Source of the DNA: Nocardia cyriacigeorgica
Lineage (GTDB): Bacteria > Actinomycetota > Actinomycetes > Mycobacteriales > Mycobacteriaceae
Reading direction: 5' to 3'
Length of the DNA: 64,000 nucleotides
Assembly: GCF_005863245.1 (NCBI RefSeq)
Contig: NZ_VBUT01000012.1
Location: forward strand, 124,001-188,000
The position numbers and the translations under genes are program-made. This document shows, piece by piece, positions 18,382-26,912 of this stretch (position 1 is its first letter; every line of letters starts with the position of its first letter). The notes under the pieces were generated by a model. That model searched no databases and was not told the origin of the DNA. It saw only the letters and a program-made list of their open reading frames with translations.

Positions 18382-18666
18382 TCAGGGCAGCATGCCGCAG
18401 CCGAGGTGGGCGGTGCCCGCCATGGCGGCGGCGCTGCCGGTGGCCGCGCACAGCAGTTTCTCACCGCCGAGCAGCAGCCGGTCGAGGTTGGGCAGCCCGG
18501 CCGAGCCGGTGCCCGAGGATCCGGTGGTGGCCAGGCCGCCGGCCGAGCCGCTGCTGGCCGAACCGGAGTCGGGCATGTCCGGCAACCCGACCGCCGCCGC
18601 GGCGGTTCCGGCGGATCCGGTGACGAGGGTGGCGCCGATGAAGGCTGCGATTACCGCGGAACGCAT
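18382..18666 (-). CDS. Small secreted Gly/Ser-rich protein
   Basis: A 94-residue exported protein of unknown function. ATG 18664-18666 begins a signal peptide (RSAVIAAFIGATLVTGSAGTAAA). A low-complexity Gly/Ser/Ala linker follows, then a hydrophobic C-terminal part with two Cys (LLCAATGS and HLGCGMLP) that could pair. The frame upstream of this ATG carries no signal. No clear ribosome site is visible. Confidence 0.65.
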   Translation of the reverse strand: MRSAVIAAFIGATLVTGSAGTAAAAVGLPDMPDSGSASSGSAGGLATTGSSGTGSAGLPNLDRLLLGGEKLLCAATGSAAAMAGTAHLGCGMLP

Positions 18667-18849
18667 CAGGAGATGTTGTCTTTCTCGTCGAACGGGCGGG
18701 CCACGGTGGCCGCCCTCAGCGCAGTCTACGGACCGGTACGCCAGATGCACCACACATTCGGATCACGATCGTTTCACACATGACATCGGCAGGTCGGCGC
18801 ATGCCACGGCCCCCGGCTCGCGGGCGAACCGGGGGCCTGCGACTGCTGG

Positions 18850-20340
18850 CTACGACACGGGTGTCAGGGCCTTCTCTTCCTGCGCGGATTGTTTCCGCAG
18901 CATCGAATGGGAGCGGCTGTAGGCGAAGTAGACGACCGTGCCGAGGGCCATCCAGATCACGAACCGCAGCCAGGTCTCGATGGACAGATTCAGCATCAGC
19001 CACAGGCAGGCGAGCGCGGCCAGGATCGGCAGCACCGGCACGAACGGCACCCGGAAACCGCGCGGCAGATCCGGGCGGGTGCGCCGCAGGATCAGCACGC
19101 CGACCGACACCAGCACGAACGCGACGAGGGTGCCGATATTGACCATCTCCTCCAGTGTGCCGAAGTCGACGAACCCGGCCAGCAGCGCGCAGACCACGCC
19201 GACGATGACGGTCAGCCGCACCGGCGTGCCCTTGCTGCCGGTCTGGGCGAGGCCGCGGGGGAGCAGTCCGTCGCGCGACATGGCGAACAGCACCCGGGTC
19301 TGGCCCAGATACATCACCATGACGACCGTCGAGAGTCCGGCGAGCGCGCCGATGGCGATGATGTTCTTCACCCAGGTGGCGCCGTTGAGGGCGAAAGCCG
19401 TTGCCAGAGTGGCGTTCCCGTCGGCGAGCTGGGTGTAGGAGACCATGCCGGTCAGCACCAGTGACACCGCGACGTAGAGCACGGTCACGATGGCCAGCGA
19501 GCCGAAGATGCCGCGCGGCACATCGCGCTGCGGGTTGCGGGTCTCCTCGGCGGTGGTGGCGACGACGTCGAAGCCGATGAAGGCGAAGAACACCAGGCTG
19601 GCCGCGGCCAGCAGCCCGTACCAGCCGTAGCTGGTGCCGCCGGAGCCGGTGAGGAAGGCGAACAGCGACTGGCGCACGCCCTCGGCCTTCTCGGAGGGCT
19701 CCGACGGCGGGACGTAGGGCGTCAGGTTGGACGGTTTGAAGTAGGTGGCGCCCACCACCAGCACCAGGGCGATCACACCGAGTTTGATCGCGACCGCGAT
19801 GGCCGAGACCCGCGACGACAGTTTCGTCCCGGTGGCCAGCAGCACGCCGACGATCGCGATGATCACCACCGCGCCCCAGTCGAAGTTCACCGATCCGATC
19901 TGGATGATCGGCGCGTTCGAGCCGAGTACCTCGCCCAGGTACTGCGACCAGCCTTTCGCCACCACCGACACCGCCAGCGCGAATTCCAGGATCAGGTCCC
20001 AGCCGATGATCCACGCGATGACCTCGCCGAAGGTCGCGTACGCGTAGGTGTAGGCGCTGCCGGCCACCGGCACCGTCGAGGCGAATTCGGCGTAGCACAG
20101 CGCCGTCAGCCCGCACGCGATCGCCGCGAAGACGAACGCGAGCGAGACCGAGGGCCCGGCCACCGTGCCCGCCGTGCGTGCGGTGAGGGTGAAGATGCCC
20201 GCCCCGATGACGACCGCCACACCGAAGATGGTGAGGTCCTTGGCCGTCAGGTCCTTGCGCAGTTTCGACTCCGGTTCATCGGTATCCCGGATCGACTGTT
20301 CCACCGATTTGGTGCGGAATATTCCGCTCGCGATCGCCAT
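18850..20340 (-). CDS. APC-family amino acid permease (cationic/branched amino acid type)
   Basis: A 496-residue cytoplasmic-membrane transporter with about 12 to 14 membrane spans. The N-terminal span carries GVAVVIGAGIFTLTARTAG, the unwound TM1 motif GAGIF of the APC superfamily, and FAFIGFDVVATTAEETRNPQRDVPRGI is the family's TM6/loop signature. It is most like bacterial CAT/YfnA transporters. ATG 20338-20340 has AGGAGA upstream. The next gene upstream on this strand is an amino-acid dehydrogenase (34-base gap), so uptake and oxidative deamination appear coupled. Confidence 0.92.
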   Translation of the reverse strand: MAIASGIFRTKSVEQSIRDTDEPESKLRKDLTAKDLTIFGVAVVIGAGIFTLTARTAGTVAGPSVSLAFVFAAIACGLTALCYAEFASTVPVAGSAYTYAYATFGEVIAWIIGWDLILEFALAVSVVAKGWSQYLGEVLGSNAPIIQIGSVNFDWGAVVIIAIVGVLLATGTKLSSRVSAIAVAIKLGVIALVLVVGATYFKPSNLTPYVPPSEPSEKAEGVRQSLFAFLTGSGGTSYGWYGLLAAASLVFFAFIGFDVVATTAEETRNPQRDVPRGIFGSLAIVTVLYVAVSLVLTGMVSYTQLADGNATLATAFALNGATWVKNIIAIGALAGLSTVVMVMYLGQTRVLFAMSRDGLLPRGLAQTGSKGTPVRLTVIVGVVCALLAGFVDFGTLEEMVNIGTLVAFVLVSVGVLILRRTRPDLPRGFRVPFVPVLPILAALACLWLMLNLSIETWLRFVIWMALGTVVYFAYSRSHSMLRKQSAQEEKALTPVS

Positions 20341-20374
20341 TGCAGGTCTCCTCTCTGAAACTCCGCCGGCGCCG

Positions 20375-21454
20375 TCAGAGCGACCGCGGGATGGCGTCGA
20401 GGCGGCGTTCGGCGAACCGGTTGGCGGCCTCGCCGGTGCCGATGCCCTCGGCTTTCGCGGCGGCGATGATGTCGCGGCAGCGGTCGAAGATGCCCGCCAC
20501 CTCGAATTCGACCTCGGCGGGTGCGGCGGCCCGCAGCTCGCCCGCCACCTGAATGAGTCCGCCGGCATTGGCCACGAAGTCGGGCACCCAGGTGATGCCG
20601 CGCTCGGCGAGCAGCCTTTCCACGCCGGGATCGGCCAGCTGGTTGTTGGCGGCGCCGCAGATGAGCTTGGCCTCGATCTCGGCGGCGCTGGTGCCGGTCA
20701 GGGTGGCGCCGAGGGCGCAGGGTGCGTAGACGTCGACGGGCGCGGTCGATACCGCGCCGAGCAACCGCACCGCGGGGTGCTGTTCGGCCACCCGTTGCAT
20801 GGCCGCCTCGTTCACATCCGCCACGCATACCTCGGCGCCGTCGGCGAGCAGCAGCGCGATGAGTTCGCGCCCGACCTTGCCCGCGCCCTCGACGCCGACC
20901 GTGCGGCCGGCGAGTGTCGGTGCGCCCCAGACCGATTCGGCGCCGGCCCGCATCGAATGGAAGACGCCGAGCGCGGTCAGCCTGGCGCTGTCGCCGGAGC
21001 CGCCCGCGGCGACGCTACGACCGGTGACGTGCCGGGTGTGCTTGCCGATGACGTCGAGATCGTCGGTGTTCGTCCCGACATCGCCCGCGGTGATGTAGCG
21101 CCCGCCCAGGGTGTCGACGAACCGCGCGTAAGCCGCCAGCAGCGCCTCGCTCTTGTCGGTGGACGGATCGCCGATGATGACGGCCTTGCCGCCGCCCAGA
21201 TGCACACCGGCGGCCGCCGCCTTGTAGGTCATGCCCCACGACAGTCGCAGCACGTCCTGCAACGCCGCGGATTCGTCGGCGTACGGGTAGAAGCGGGTGC
21301 CGCCGAGCGCGGGCCCGAGCGTGGTCGAATGGATCGCGATGATCGCCTTCAGGCCCGTCTTGTCGTCCTCGCAGAACACCACCTGCTCGTGGCGCCGGGC
21401 GCTGAGCTCGTGCGAGCGGCCGAAGACTCCTGCCTCGGTGTGCAGAACTGTCAC
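20375..21454 (-). CDS. Glu/Leu/Phe/Val dehydrogenase (probably leucine/valine dehydrogenase)
   Basis: A 359-residue NAD-dependent enzyme that oxidatively deaminates a branched-chain or aromatic amino acid to its 2-oxoacid. The substrate block GGTRFYPY and MTYKAAAAGVHLGGGKAVI carry the catalytic Lys residues. The NAD fold is marked by GRTVGVEGAGKVGRELI, and CGAANNQLAD is a family signature. The length suits the octameric Leu/Val/Phe group rather than glutamate dehydrogenase. GTG 21452-21454 follows GGAAAGGAA. It is flanked by a permease and an indolepyruvate oxidoreductase, which argues for catabolism. Confidence 0.9.
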   Translation of the reverse strand: MTVLHTEAGVFGRSHELSARRHEQVVFCEDDKTGLKAIIAIHSTTLGPALGGTRFYPYADESAALQDVLRLSWGMTYKAAAAGVHLGGGKAVIIGDPSTDKSEALLAAYARFVDTLGGRYITAGDVGTNTDDLDVIGKHTRHVTGRSVAAGGSGDSARLTALGVFHSMRAGAESVWGAPTLAGRTVGVEGAGKVGRELIALLLADGAEVCVADVNEAAMQRVAEQHPAVRLLGAVSTAPVDVYAPCALGATLTGTSAAEIEAKLICGAANNQLADPGVERLLAERGITWVPDFVANAGGLIQVAGELRAAAPAEVEFEVAGIFDRCRDIIAAAKAEGIGTGEAANRFAERRLDAIPRSL

Positions 21455-21654
21455 TGTCGATTCCTTTCCTGGGCGCCGAGCGGGCATGCCTGGTGGGCGG
21501 GTGCCGCTGCGGCTGGGGTTGTTCGCCGCGGGTGTGCAGCGGATTTCTGTTGTCGCTGTGTTGTGCGGCAGGCGGGTCGTCGTGCCGCGGCGCACCGTGG
21601 CCGCGGCCATACGCAGGGGCCGTTCGGGTTTCGCCGTTGTGTGCGGTGCTCGGA

Positions 21655-24600
21655 TCAGTGCTCGATGCCGAGTTCGCGCAGTCCGGCCCAGTACAGCTCG
21701 ACGTTGCCGAGCTTCACGTCCTCGTAGCCGCGCACGACATCGGGCAGCTCGGCGGCCTTCGTCGCGATGTCATAGGACTCGCTGGTCAGCCCGTCGGCCA
21801 GGCCGCACACCATGCCGGTGTAGTGGGCGAGCAGTTCACGCTCGACCTTGCGGACGTGGGCGTAGCCGAACGGATCGAGTCTGGTGCCGCGCAACACCTT
21901 GCCCTTGGCCAGAACCTTCAGCACCCCATGCGATTTCGGCCCGAACCCGATCTTCTTGCGCCGTCCCATGGCACGCAGCACCGGCGGATGCAGTTTGTAG
22001 GTGAGTTTCTCGCCACCTGGCACCTGCGCCTGCACCTCGGCCAGGAACGCCGGATCCACCAGCAGCCGGGCCACTTCGTACTCGTCCTTGTAGGCGGTGA
22101 ACTTGTACAGCCCGCGCGCGACGGCCGCGCTGAAATCGGTGCGGTCGGTGACCGAGCGCTCGGCTTCCCAGACGTGCTGCACGGTCTCGACGTAACGCCG
22201 AGCCACCCTGGCGTTCTGATAGCCGACCAGTTCGGCCGCGCGCCGCTCCACCAGCTGCCGCACCTCACCCTCGAAACCGGTGTGCGCCAGCAGATCCGCA
22301 GGCACCGGCGGCGGGGTGCGCCGCGGCTGCCCCTCATCGACAGCCGCGGCGAACGCCGCCGGATCGGCGATGGCGGCGCGTCCCCACCGGAAGGCGGCGA
22401 TATTGCTGTCCACCGCGACTCCGTTGATCCCGATGGCCTCCTCGATGGCCGCGGCCGGCAACCGCAGTCCACCGCTCTGCACGGCCGCGCCGACGATCAG
22501 GAAGTTGGCCGCGGCCGTGTTCCCGAACAGCGTCTGCGCGGCGGCGAGCGCGTCGAAATGCCGCAGCGAACTCGACACCGCGGTGAGCCGGTCCAGCAGC
22601 AGCCCGGTGTCGGGGTAGCTGACCGACTTGTCGTAGACCATGTCGCCGGTCGGGGTCTGGCTGGTCGACGCGACCGCCACCGTGCTGCCCGGATCGCCGT
22701 ACTGGAGGTAGCGGGGGTCGGTGGCGGTGAGCAGGTCGATGGCCATGATGCAGTCGGCGCTGCCGGGGGTGAGCCGGTTGGACGGCTCCAGCGCGGTCGC
22801 GGAGAACCGCAGATGCGAGACCACCGGGCCGGCCTTCTGGCTCAGGCCGATCTGATCGAGGCTTTCCACCTCGTAGCCCGCGCGCAGGGCCGCGGTCGCG
22901 AGCACCTGGTTCACGGTGACGATGCCGGTGCCGCCGATACCGGCGATGAGCACGTTCTGGGTGCCTACGGGCGTACCGAGCCCCGGATCGGGTGCGGCGG
23001 GCGGTTCGGCGGCCTTCCGCGGCTTGCGGCTCTTCTTCGCCGGTGTGAGCTCGACGGTCACGAACGACGGGCAGTCGCCGTCGAGGCAGCTGTAGTCGGT
23101 ATTGCAGGAGGTCTGATCGATGCGGGTCTTGCGGCCGAACTCGGTCTCCACCGGCTGCACCGACAGGCAGTTGGACTTGGTGCCGCAGTCACCGCAGCCC
23201 TCGCAGACCGCCTCGTTGATCACCACGCGGGTGTTGCGCACCGGCAGGGCGCCGCGTTTGCGCTGCCTGCGGGCATCGGCCGCGCAGTGCTGGTCATAGA
23301 TCAGCACCGTGACGCCCTTGATCTCGCGCAGCAGCTTCTGCGCCTCGTCGAGCCGGTCGCGATGCCACAGCAGCGTGCCCTTGGCCAGGTCCTTCTTCTT
23401 GTGCCGCCGGGGTTCGTCGGCGCAGATGATGATCTTCTTGACGCCCTCGACGGTGAGCTTGTGGGTCAGCTGCGCGACGGTCAGGATGCCCTCGACATCC
23501 TGGGCGCCGGTCATCGCGACGACCTCGTTGTAGAGCAGCTTGTAGGTGATGTTCACCCCGGCCGCCACGCACGCCTGCACGGCCAGCTGCCCGGAGTGGA
23601 AGAAGGTGCCGTCACCGATGTTCTGGAACAGGTGCGGCACATCGGTGAACGGCGCCTGGCCGATCCACTGGCTGCCCTCGCCACCCATCTGGGTCAGTCC
23701 GGTGACAGCGCTGTCGCTGCGCCCGGACATGGTGACCAGGGTGTGGCAGCCGATGCCGCCGCCACCGATCGAGCCCTCGGGCAACGCGGTGGAGCGGTTG
23801 TGCGGGCAGCCGCTACAGAAGTACGGCGTCCGCTTGGCGGAGAGCACCTCCAGCGAAAGCGGCGGCGGTGCGGTCCTTTTCAGCTCGACGCGGTCGCGCA
23901 ACACCCGGCGCAGCGGTGCCAGCAGTCGGCCCGCGGTGAGTTCACCGTCCACCGGCATCAGCCGGGCACCGCGCTCATCCTGCTTGCCGAGGATGCGTGG
24001 CGCATCGGCGGTGCCGTAGAGGATCTCCCGGATCTGCGTTTCGATGAACGCCGTCTTGTCCTCGACCACCACCAGTTGTTCCAGGCCGCGGGCGAATTCG
24101 GTGACCGTGCCCGCACCGACCGGGTAGGATATCCCGATCCGCAGCAGCCGGATACCGGCGCGATGCATGGCGGCCTCGTCGACGCCGAGATCCACCAGCG
24201 CCTGGCGGACCGCGTCGAAGGTGGTGCCGGTGGCGGCGATCCCGATCCTGGCCTGCGCCGGATCGACCTCGATGACGTCGAGATCGTTGGCCGCGCCGTA
24301 CGCGCGCACCATCGCCCAGCGCGGGCCGTACAGATCGGCCTCGGCGAGCACACTGTCGGTCGGGGCCGCCATCGGGCGCTGCCGGTAGGTGAAAGGCTTG
24401 CCCTCCCACTGTAGTTCGGGCACCACGATCGGCCGGTCGGCCACCGAGGCGTCCACCGTCCAGGCGCCGTCGGCGACGTCGGCCACGATCTTCATCGCCA
24501 CCACGCACCCGGAGGCCCGCGAGAGCGCCACGCCCTGCATGCCCATGGTGATGATCTCCTCGGCATTGCGCGGGAACAGCACCGGCACGCCGAGCGCGGC

Positions 24601-25128
24601 CAGCGACCGCTCGCTCACCGCGGGCACCGTCGAGGATTTCGAGGCCGGATCGTCGCCGACCAGCAGCAGCACACCGCCGCGCGGATTGACCCCGTACATG
24701 TTGGCGTGCCGGATGGCGTCGGTGGCGCGGTCCACACCCGGTCCCTTGCCGTACCAGACCCCGACGACGCCGTCATGGGTCGCGCGGCCCGCGGGCAGAT
24801 CCGCCTGGCTGCCCCACACCGAGGTGGCGGCCAGCTCTTCGTTGAGACCGGGCACGAAGGTGATGTCGTGTTCGGCGAGCACCTCCGGCATGCCGAACAG
24901 CATCTTGTCCACCCCGCCCAGCGGGCTGCCCTGATATCCGGAGACGAACGTCGCGACCCGGCGCCCTGCCCGGATATCGCGCACGTGCTGCTCGACGAGT
25001 AGCCGTGCGATGGCCTGAACGCCGGTGAGCAGGACCGGGCCCGCTCCGGAGCGGTAGCGGTCGGCGAGGTCGTACGGCGCGGTCGGCTCGGCCTGGGGCA
25101 CACAGGTCGGACAGGCAACGGTCGTCAT
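21655..25128 (-). CDS. Indolepyruvate ferredoxin oxidoreductase, fused alpha-beta form
   Basis: A 1,157-residue enzyme that oxidatively decarboxylates aryl or branched 2-oxoacids to acyl-CoA, passing electrons to ferredoxin. In order it has: a pyrimidine-binding TPP domain; a TPP pyrophosphate-binding domain near residue 440-640 with GIGCHTLVTMSGRSDS and NIGDGTFFHSGQLA; a Cys-rich segment CEGCGDCGTKSNCLSV with a further SCNTDYSCLDGDCP; and a gamma-type oxidoreductase domain beginning NVLIAGIGGTGIVTVNQ. This is the fused aerobic IorAB-like form found in proteobacteria and actinobacteria. ATG 25126-25128 is chosen. With the dehydrogenase and Lrp gene alongside, it probably degrades deaminated amino acids. 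Confidence 0.93.
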   Translation of the reverse strand: MTTVACPTCVPQAEPTAPYDLADRYRSGAGPVLLTGVQAIARLLVEQHVRDIRAGRRVATFVSGYQGSPLGGVDKMLFGMPEVLAEHDITFVPGLNEELAATSVWGSQADLPAGRATHDGVVGVWYGKGPGVDRATDAIRHANMYGVNPRGGVLLLVGDDPASKSSTVPAVSERSLAALGVPVLFPRNAEEIITMGMQGVALSRASGCVVAMKIVADVADGAWTVDASVADRPIVVPELQWEGKPFTYRQRPMAAPTDSVLAEADLYGPRWAMVRAYGAANDLDVIEVDPAQARIGIAATGTTFDAVRQALVDLGVDEAAMHRAGIRLLRIGISYPVGAGTVTEFARGLEQLVVVEDKTAFIETQIREILYGTADAPRILGKQDERGARLMPVDGELTAGRLLAPLRRVLRDRVELKRTAPPPLSLEVLSAKRTPYFCSGCPHNRSTALPEGSIGGGGIGCHTLVTMSGRSDSAVTGLTQMGGEGSQWIGQAPFTDVPHLFQNIGDGTFFHSGQLAVQACVAAGVNITYKLLYNEVVAMTGAQDVEGILTVAQLTHKLTVEGVKKIIICADEPRRHKKKDLAKGTLLWHRDRLDEAQKLLREIKGVTVLIYDQHCAADARRQRKRGALPVRNTRVVINEAVCEGCGDCGTKSNCLSVQPVETEFGRKTRIDQTSCNTDYSCLDGDCPSFVTVELTPAKKSRKPRKAAEPPAAPDPGLGTPVGTQNVLIAGIGGTGIVTVNQVLATAALRAGYEVESLDQIGLSQKAGPVVSHLRFSATALEPSNRLTPGSADCIMAIDLLTATDPRYLQYGDPGSTVAVASTSQTPTGDMVYDKSVSYPDTGLLLDRLTAVSSSLRHFDALAAAQTLFGNTAAANFLIVGAAVQSGGLRLPAAAIEEAIGINGVAVDSNIAAFRWGRAAIADPAAFAAAVDEGQPRRTPPPVPADLLAHTGFEGEVRQLVERRAAELVGYQNARVARRYVETVQHVWEAERSVTDRTDFSAAVARGLYKFTAYKDEYEVARLLVDPAFLAEVQAQVPGGEKLTYKLHPPVLRAMGRRKKIGFGPKSHGVLKVLAKGKVLRGTRLDPFGYAHVRKVERELLAHYTGMVCGLADGLTSESYDIATKAAELPDVVRGYEDVKLGNVELYWAGLRELGIEH

Positions 25129-25224
25129 GGACACCTCACCACTCTTTCCACAACCCAGATCGTGAGCTGCAAACGAAGGGACTTGCGTTCGGTGCAGCGA
25201 AATGTGCCGTGGATGGGTGATCTG

Positions 25225-25262
25225 TGTCAACAGTCGGCCGAAAGGTTGATCAATCTGCTCAA
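25225..25262 (-). promoter_or_regulatory. Candidate promoter -35 with Lrp-type dyad upstream of the oxidoreductase
   Basis: On the minus strand a consensus TTGACA (25225-25230) lies about 100 bases before the oxidoreductase ATG. Just upstream at 25246-25262 is a 17-base dyad with the pattern TTGA.CA...TG.TCAA. The position, centred some 25 bases beyond the -35, and the TTGA/TCAA ends fit activation by an Lrp/AsnC protein, and such a gene is next door. The matching -10 is weak. Confidence 0.4.
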
Positions 25263-25325
25263 AAGTGATCTGGAACACTTCGAGCGGTGCGTCAGTTTGC
25301 TCGAGCCGGAGAGAGCTGGGTCACA

Positions 25326-25811
25326 TCACGGCGCGGGCGGGGAGTTCGTCAGATGCTCGACGATCGGCAGGCAGCGATATTGGATCGGGGTGGCCAGCGC
25401 GAGCATCGTCTCGGTGTGTTTGACGCCGGGGATGGCGTGCACCCGCTGGATGATCTCGAGCAGGTCCTGCTGGGTGCGGGCCGCGATGCGCACGAGCAGA
25501 TCGGCCCGCCCGGTCGTCGCGTGTACCTCGAGCACGTGCGGGAAGGTGCGCAACGCTTCGACGATGGCGTCCATCTTGTTCTGATCGAGTTCGATGCCGA
25601 GGAAGGCGTGCACGGCGAAGCCGACGGCTTGTAAGTCCACGTCGGGCGGGTATCCGCGCACCGCGCCGGAGGATTCGAGCCGCTTCATCCTGGCCTGGAC
25701 GGTGTTGCGGGCGATGCCGAGGCGCTGGGCGAGTTCGAGAATCGGGGCGCGCGGATCGGCGGCCAGCTCGGCCAGCAGCGCGGCGTCGAGAGCGTCGATC
25801 TTGATGGTCAT
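25326..25811 (-). CDS. Lrp/AsnC-family transcriptional regulator
   Basis: A 161-residue amino-acid-responsive regulator. The N-terminal helix-turn-helix is at about residues 20-45 (PILELAQRLGIARNTVQARMKRLESSG). The C-terminal RAM effector domain has the usual VLEVHATTGRADLLVRIAA core. ATG 25809-25811 is preferred. It lies just upstream of, and in the same direction as, the oxidoreductase-dehydrogenase-permease block and is its most likely regulator. Confidence 0.93.
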   Translation of the reverse strand: MTIKIDALDAALLAELAADPRAPILELAQRLGIARNTVQARMKRLESSGAVRGYPPDVDLQAVGFAVHAFLGIELDQNKMDAIVEALRTFPHVLEVHATTGRADLLVRIAARTQQDLLEIIQRVHAIPGVKHTETMLALATPIQYRCLPIVEHLTNSPPAP

Positions 25812-25878
25812 GACGCATTCTCGCACGGTGAAAAAGTTCGGGCCCGGGAGAAAGATCTCCCGGGCCCGAACTCCCTTG

Positions 25879-25952
25879 GGTGAGTGACGGGACTCGAACC
25901 CGCGACAGCCAGGATCACAACCTGGTGCTCTACCAACTGAACTACACTCACC
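25879..25952 (-). tRNA. tRNA-His (anticodon GTG)
   Basis: Minus-strand cloverleaf: acceptor GTGAGTG with CACTCAC, anticodon stem CCAGG/CCTGG with loop TTGTGAT (anticodon GTG), and T-arm GCGGG-TTCGAGT-CCCGT. The genome encodes the extra G at position -1 opposite the discriminator C, the identity feature of tRNA-His. Confidence 0.97.
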
Positions 25953-26006
25953 ATCGCCGGTGCGACACCGGCGCGGTCGATAGTAGCGCGTCAACCCCCT
26001 TCGGAG

Positions 26007-26648
26007 CTAATCGGTTACCGGCGAGTCGCTGACCTGCGGTTTCTCCGGCTCGCCCATGACCTCCGCGGCCACCGCGGCGATCTCCGCGGTCGACGGGCCC
26101 GGTGCGGGCACGAACGCGGTGCGCCGGTAGTACTCCAGCTCCCGGATGGATTCCTTGATATCGGCCAGCGCGCGGTGGGTCAGGCCCTTCTCCGGCTGGC
26201 CGAAGTAGATCCGCGGATACCAGCGGCGGCACAGCTCCTTGATCGAGCTGACGTCGATCATCCGGTAGTGCAGATGGCTGTCGAGGGCGGGCATATCGCG
26301 GGCGATGAACGCGCGGTCGGTGGCGATCGAATTGCCTGCCAGCGGCACCGTCCCGGGGGTGGGCGCGAACTGGCGGATGTAATCGAGCACCTGCTGCTCG
26401 GCCTCTTCCAAGGTCACCGTGGAACGGCGGACCTCGTCGGTGAGACCCGAGCGGGCGTGCATGTCGGCGACCACGGCCGGCATCGCGGCCAGTGCCTCGT
26501 CATCGGCGTGGATGACGATGTCGACGCCGTCGCCGAGAATATTGAGGTCGCTGTCGGTCACGAGTGCGGCCACCTCGATCAGCTTGTCGCTGTCCAGGCG
26601 CAGCCCGGTCATCTCGCAATCCATCCACACCACTAATTTGTCGGACAC
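26007..26648 (-). CDS. orn: Oligoribonuclease
   Basis: A 213-residue DEDDh 3'-5' exoribonuclease that degrades RNA dinucleotides, including pGpG. The first motif WMDCEMTGL near residue 8 gives the Asp/Glu pair. LAGNSIATDRAFI holds the second Asp, and THRALADIKESI holds the His and last Asp. GTG 26646-26648 starts the normal N-terminus (SDKLVVWMDCEMTG). The acidic tail after about residue 185 is longer than in E. coli. The homologue Rv2511 is in the same region of M. tuberculosis. Confidence 0.96.
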   Translation of the reverse strand: MSDKLVVWMDCEMTGLRLDSDKLIEVAALVTDSDLNILGDGVDIVIHADDEALAAMPAVVADMHARSGLTDEVRRSTVTLEEAEQQVLDYIRQFAPTPGTVPLAGNSIATDRAFIARDMPALDSHLHYRMIDVSSIKELCRRWYPRIYFGQPEKGLTHRALADIKESIRELEYYRRTAFVPAPGPSTAEIAAVAAEVMGEPEKPQVSDSPVTD

Positions 26649-26912
26649 TCGCCATACCCTAGTCAGCGCGGCACCGGGCGTGTCCGATTACCTCACTTCA
26701 CCTGTGCGCGCCCGATCCGGCGATACGCTGTTGGCCAAGCACATCGACCAGGCTCGCCCGTGCCGATGTGCCGCTCGGTAGTCCGGTTAGGCGTTCGATG
26801 CTGCGGGAAAACCGCAGGCGAAATACCCGCCCTCTCGGAGCTCTCGGAGCAGCGGTCGTCACTGTGCCGGCCCTCCGGTGGCGGGTGTCGGCTCGACACA
26901 GGAGGACCTGCG

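Noticed and set aside
21493..24414. 973-residue open frame on the plus strand
   Set aside because: It is antisense to the indolepyruvate oxidoreductase, which has clear catalytic motifs. The antisense product has none.
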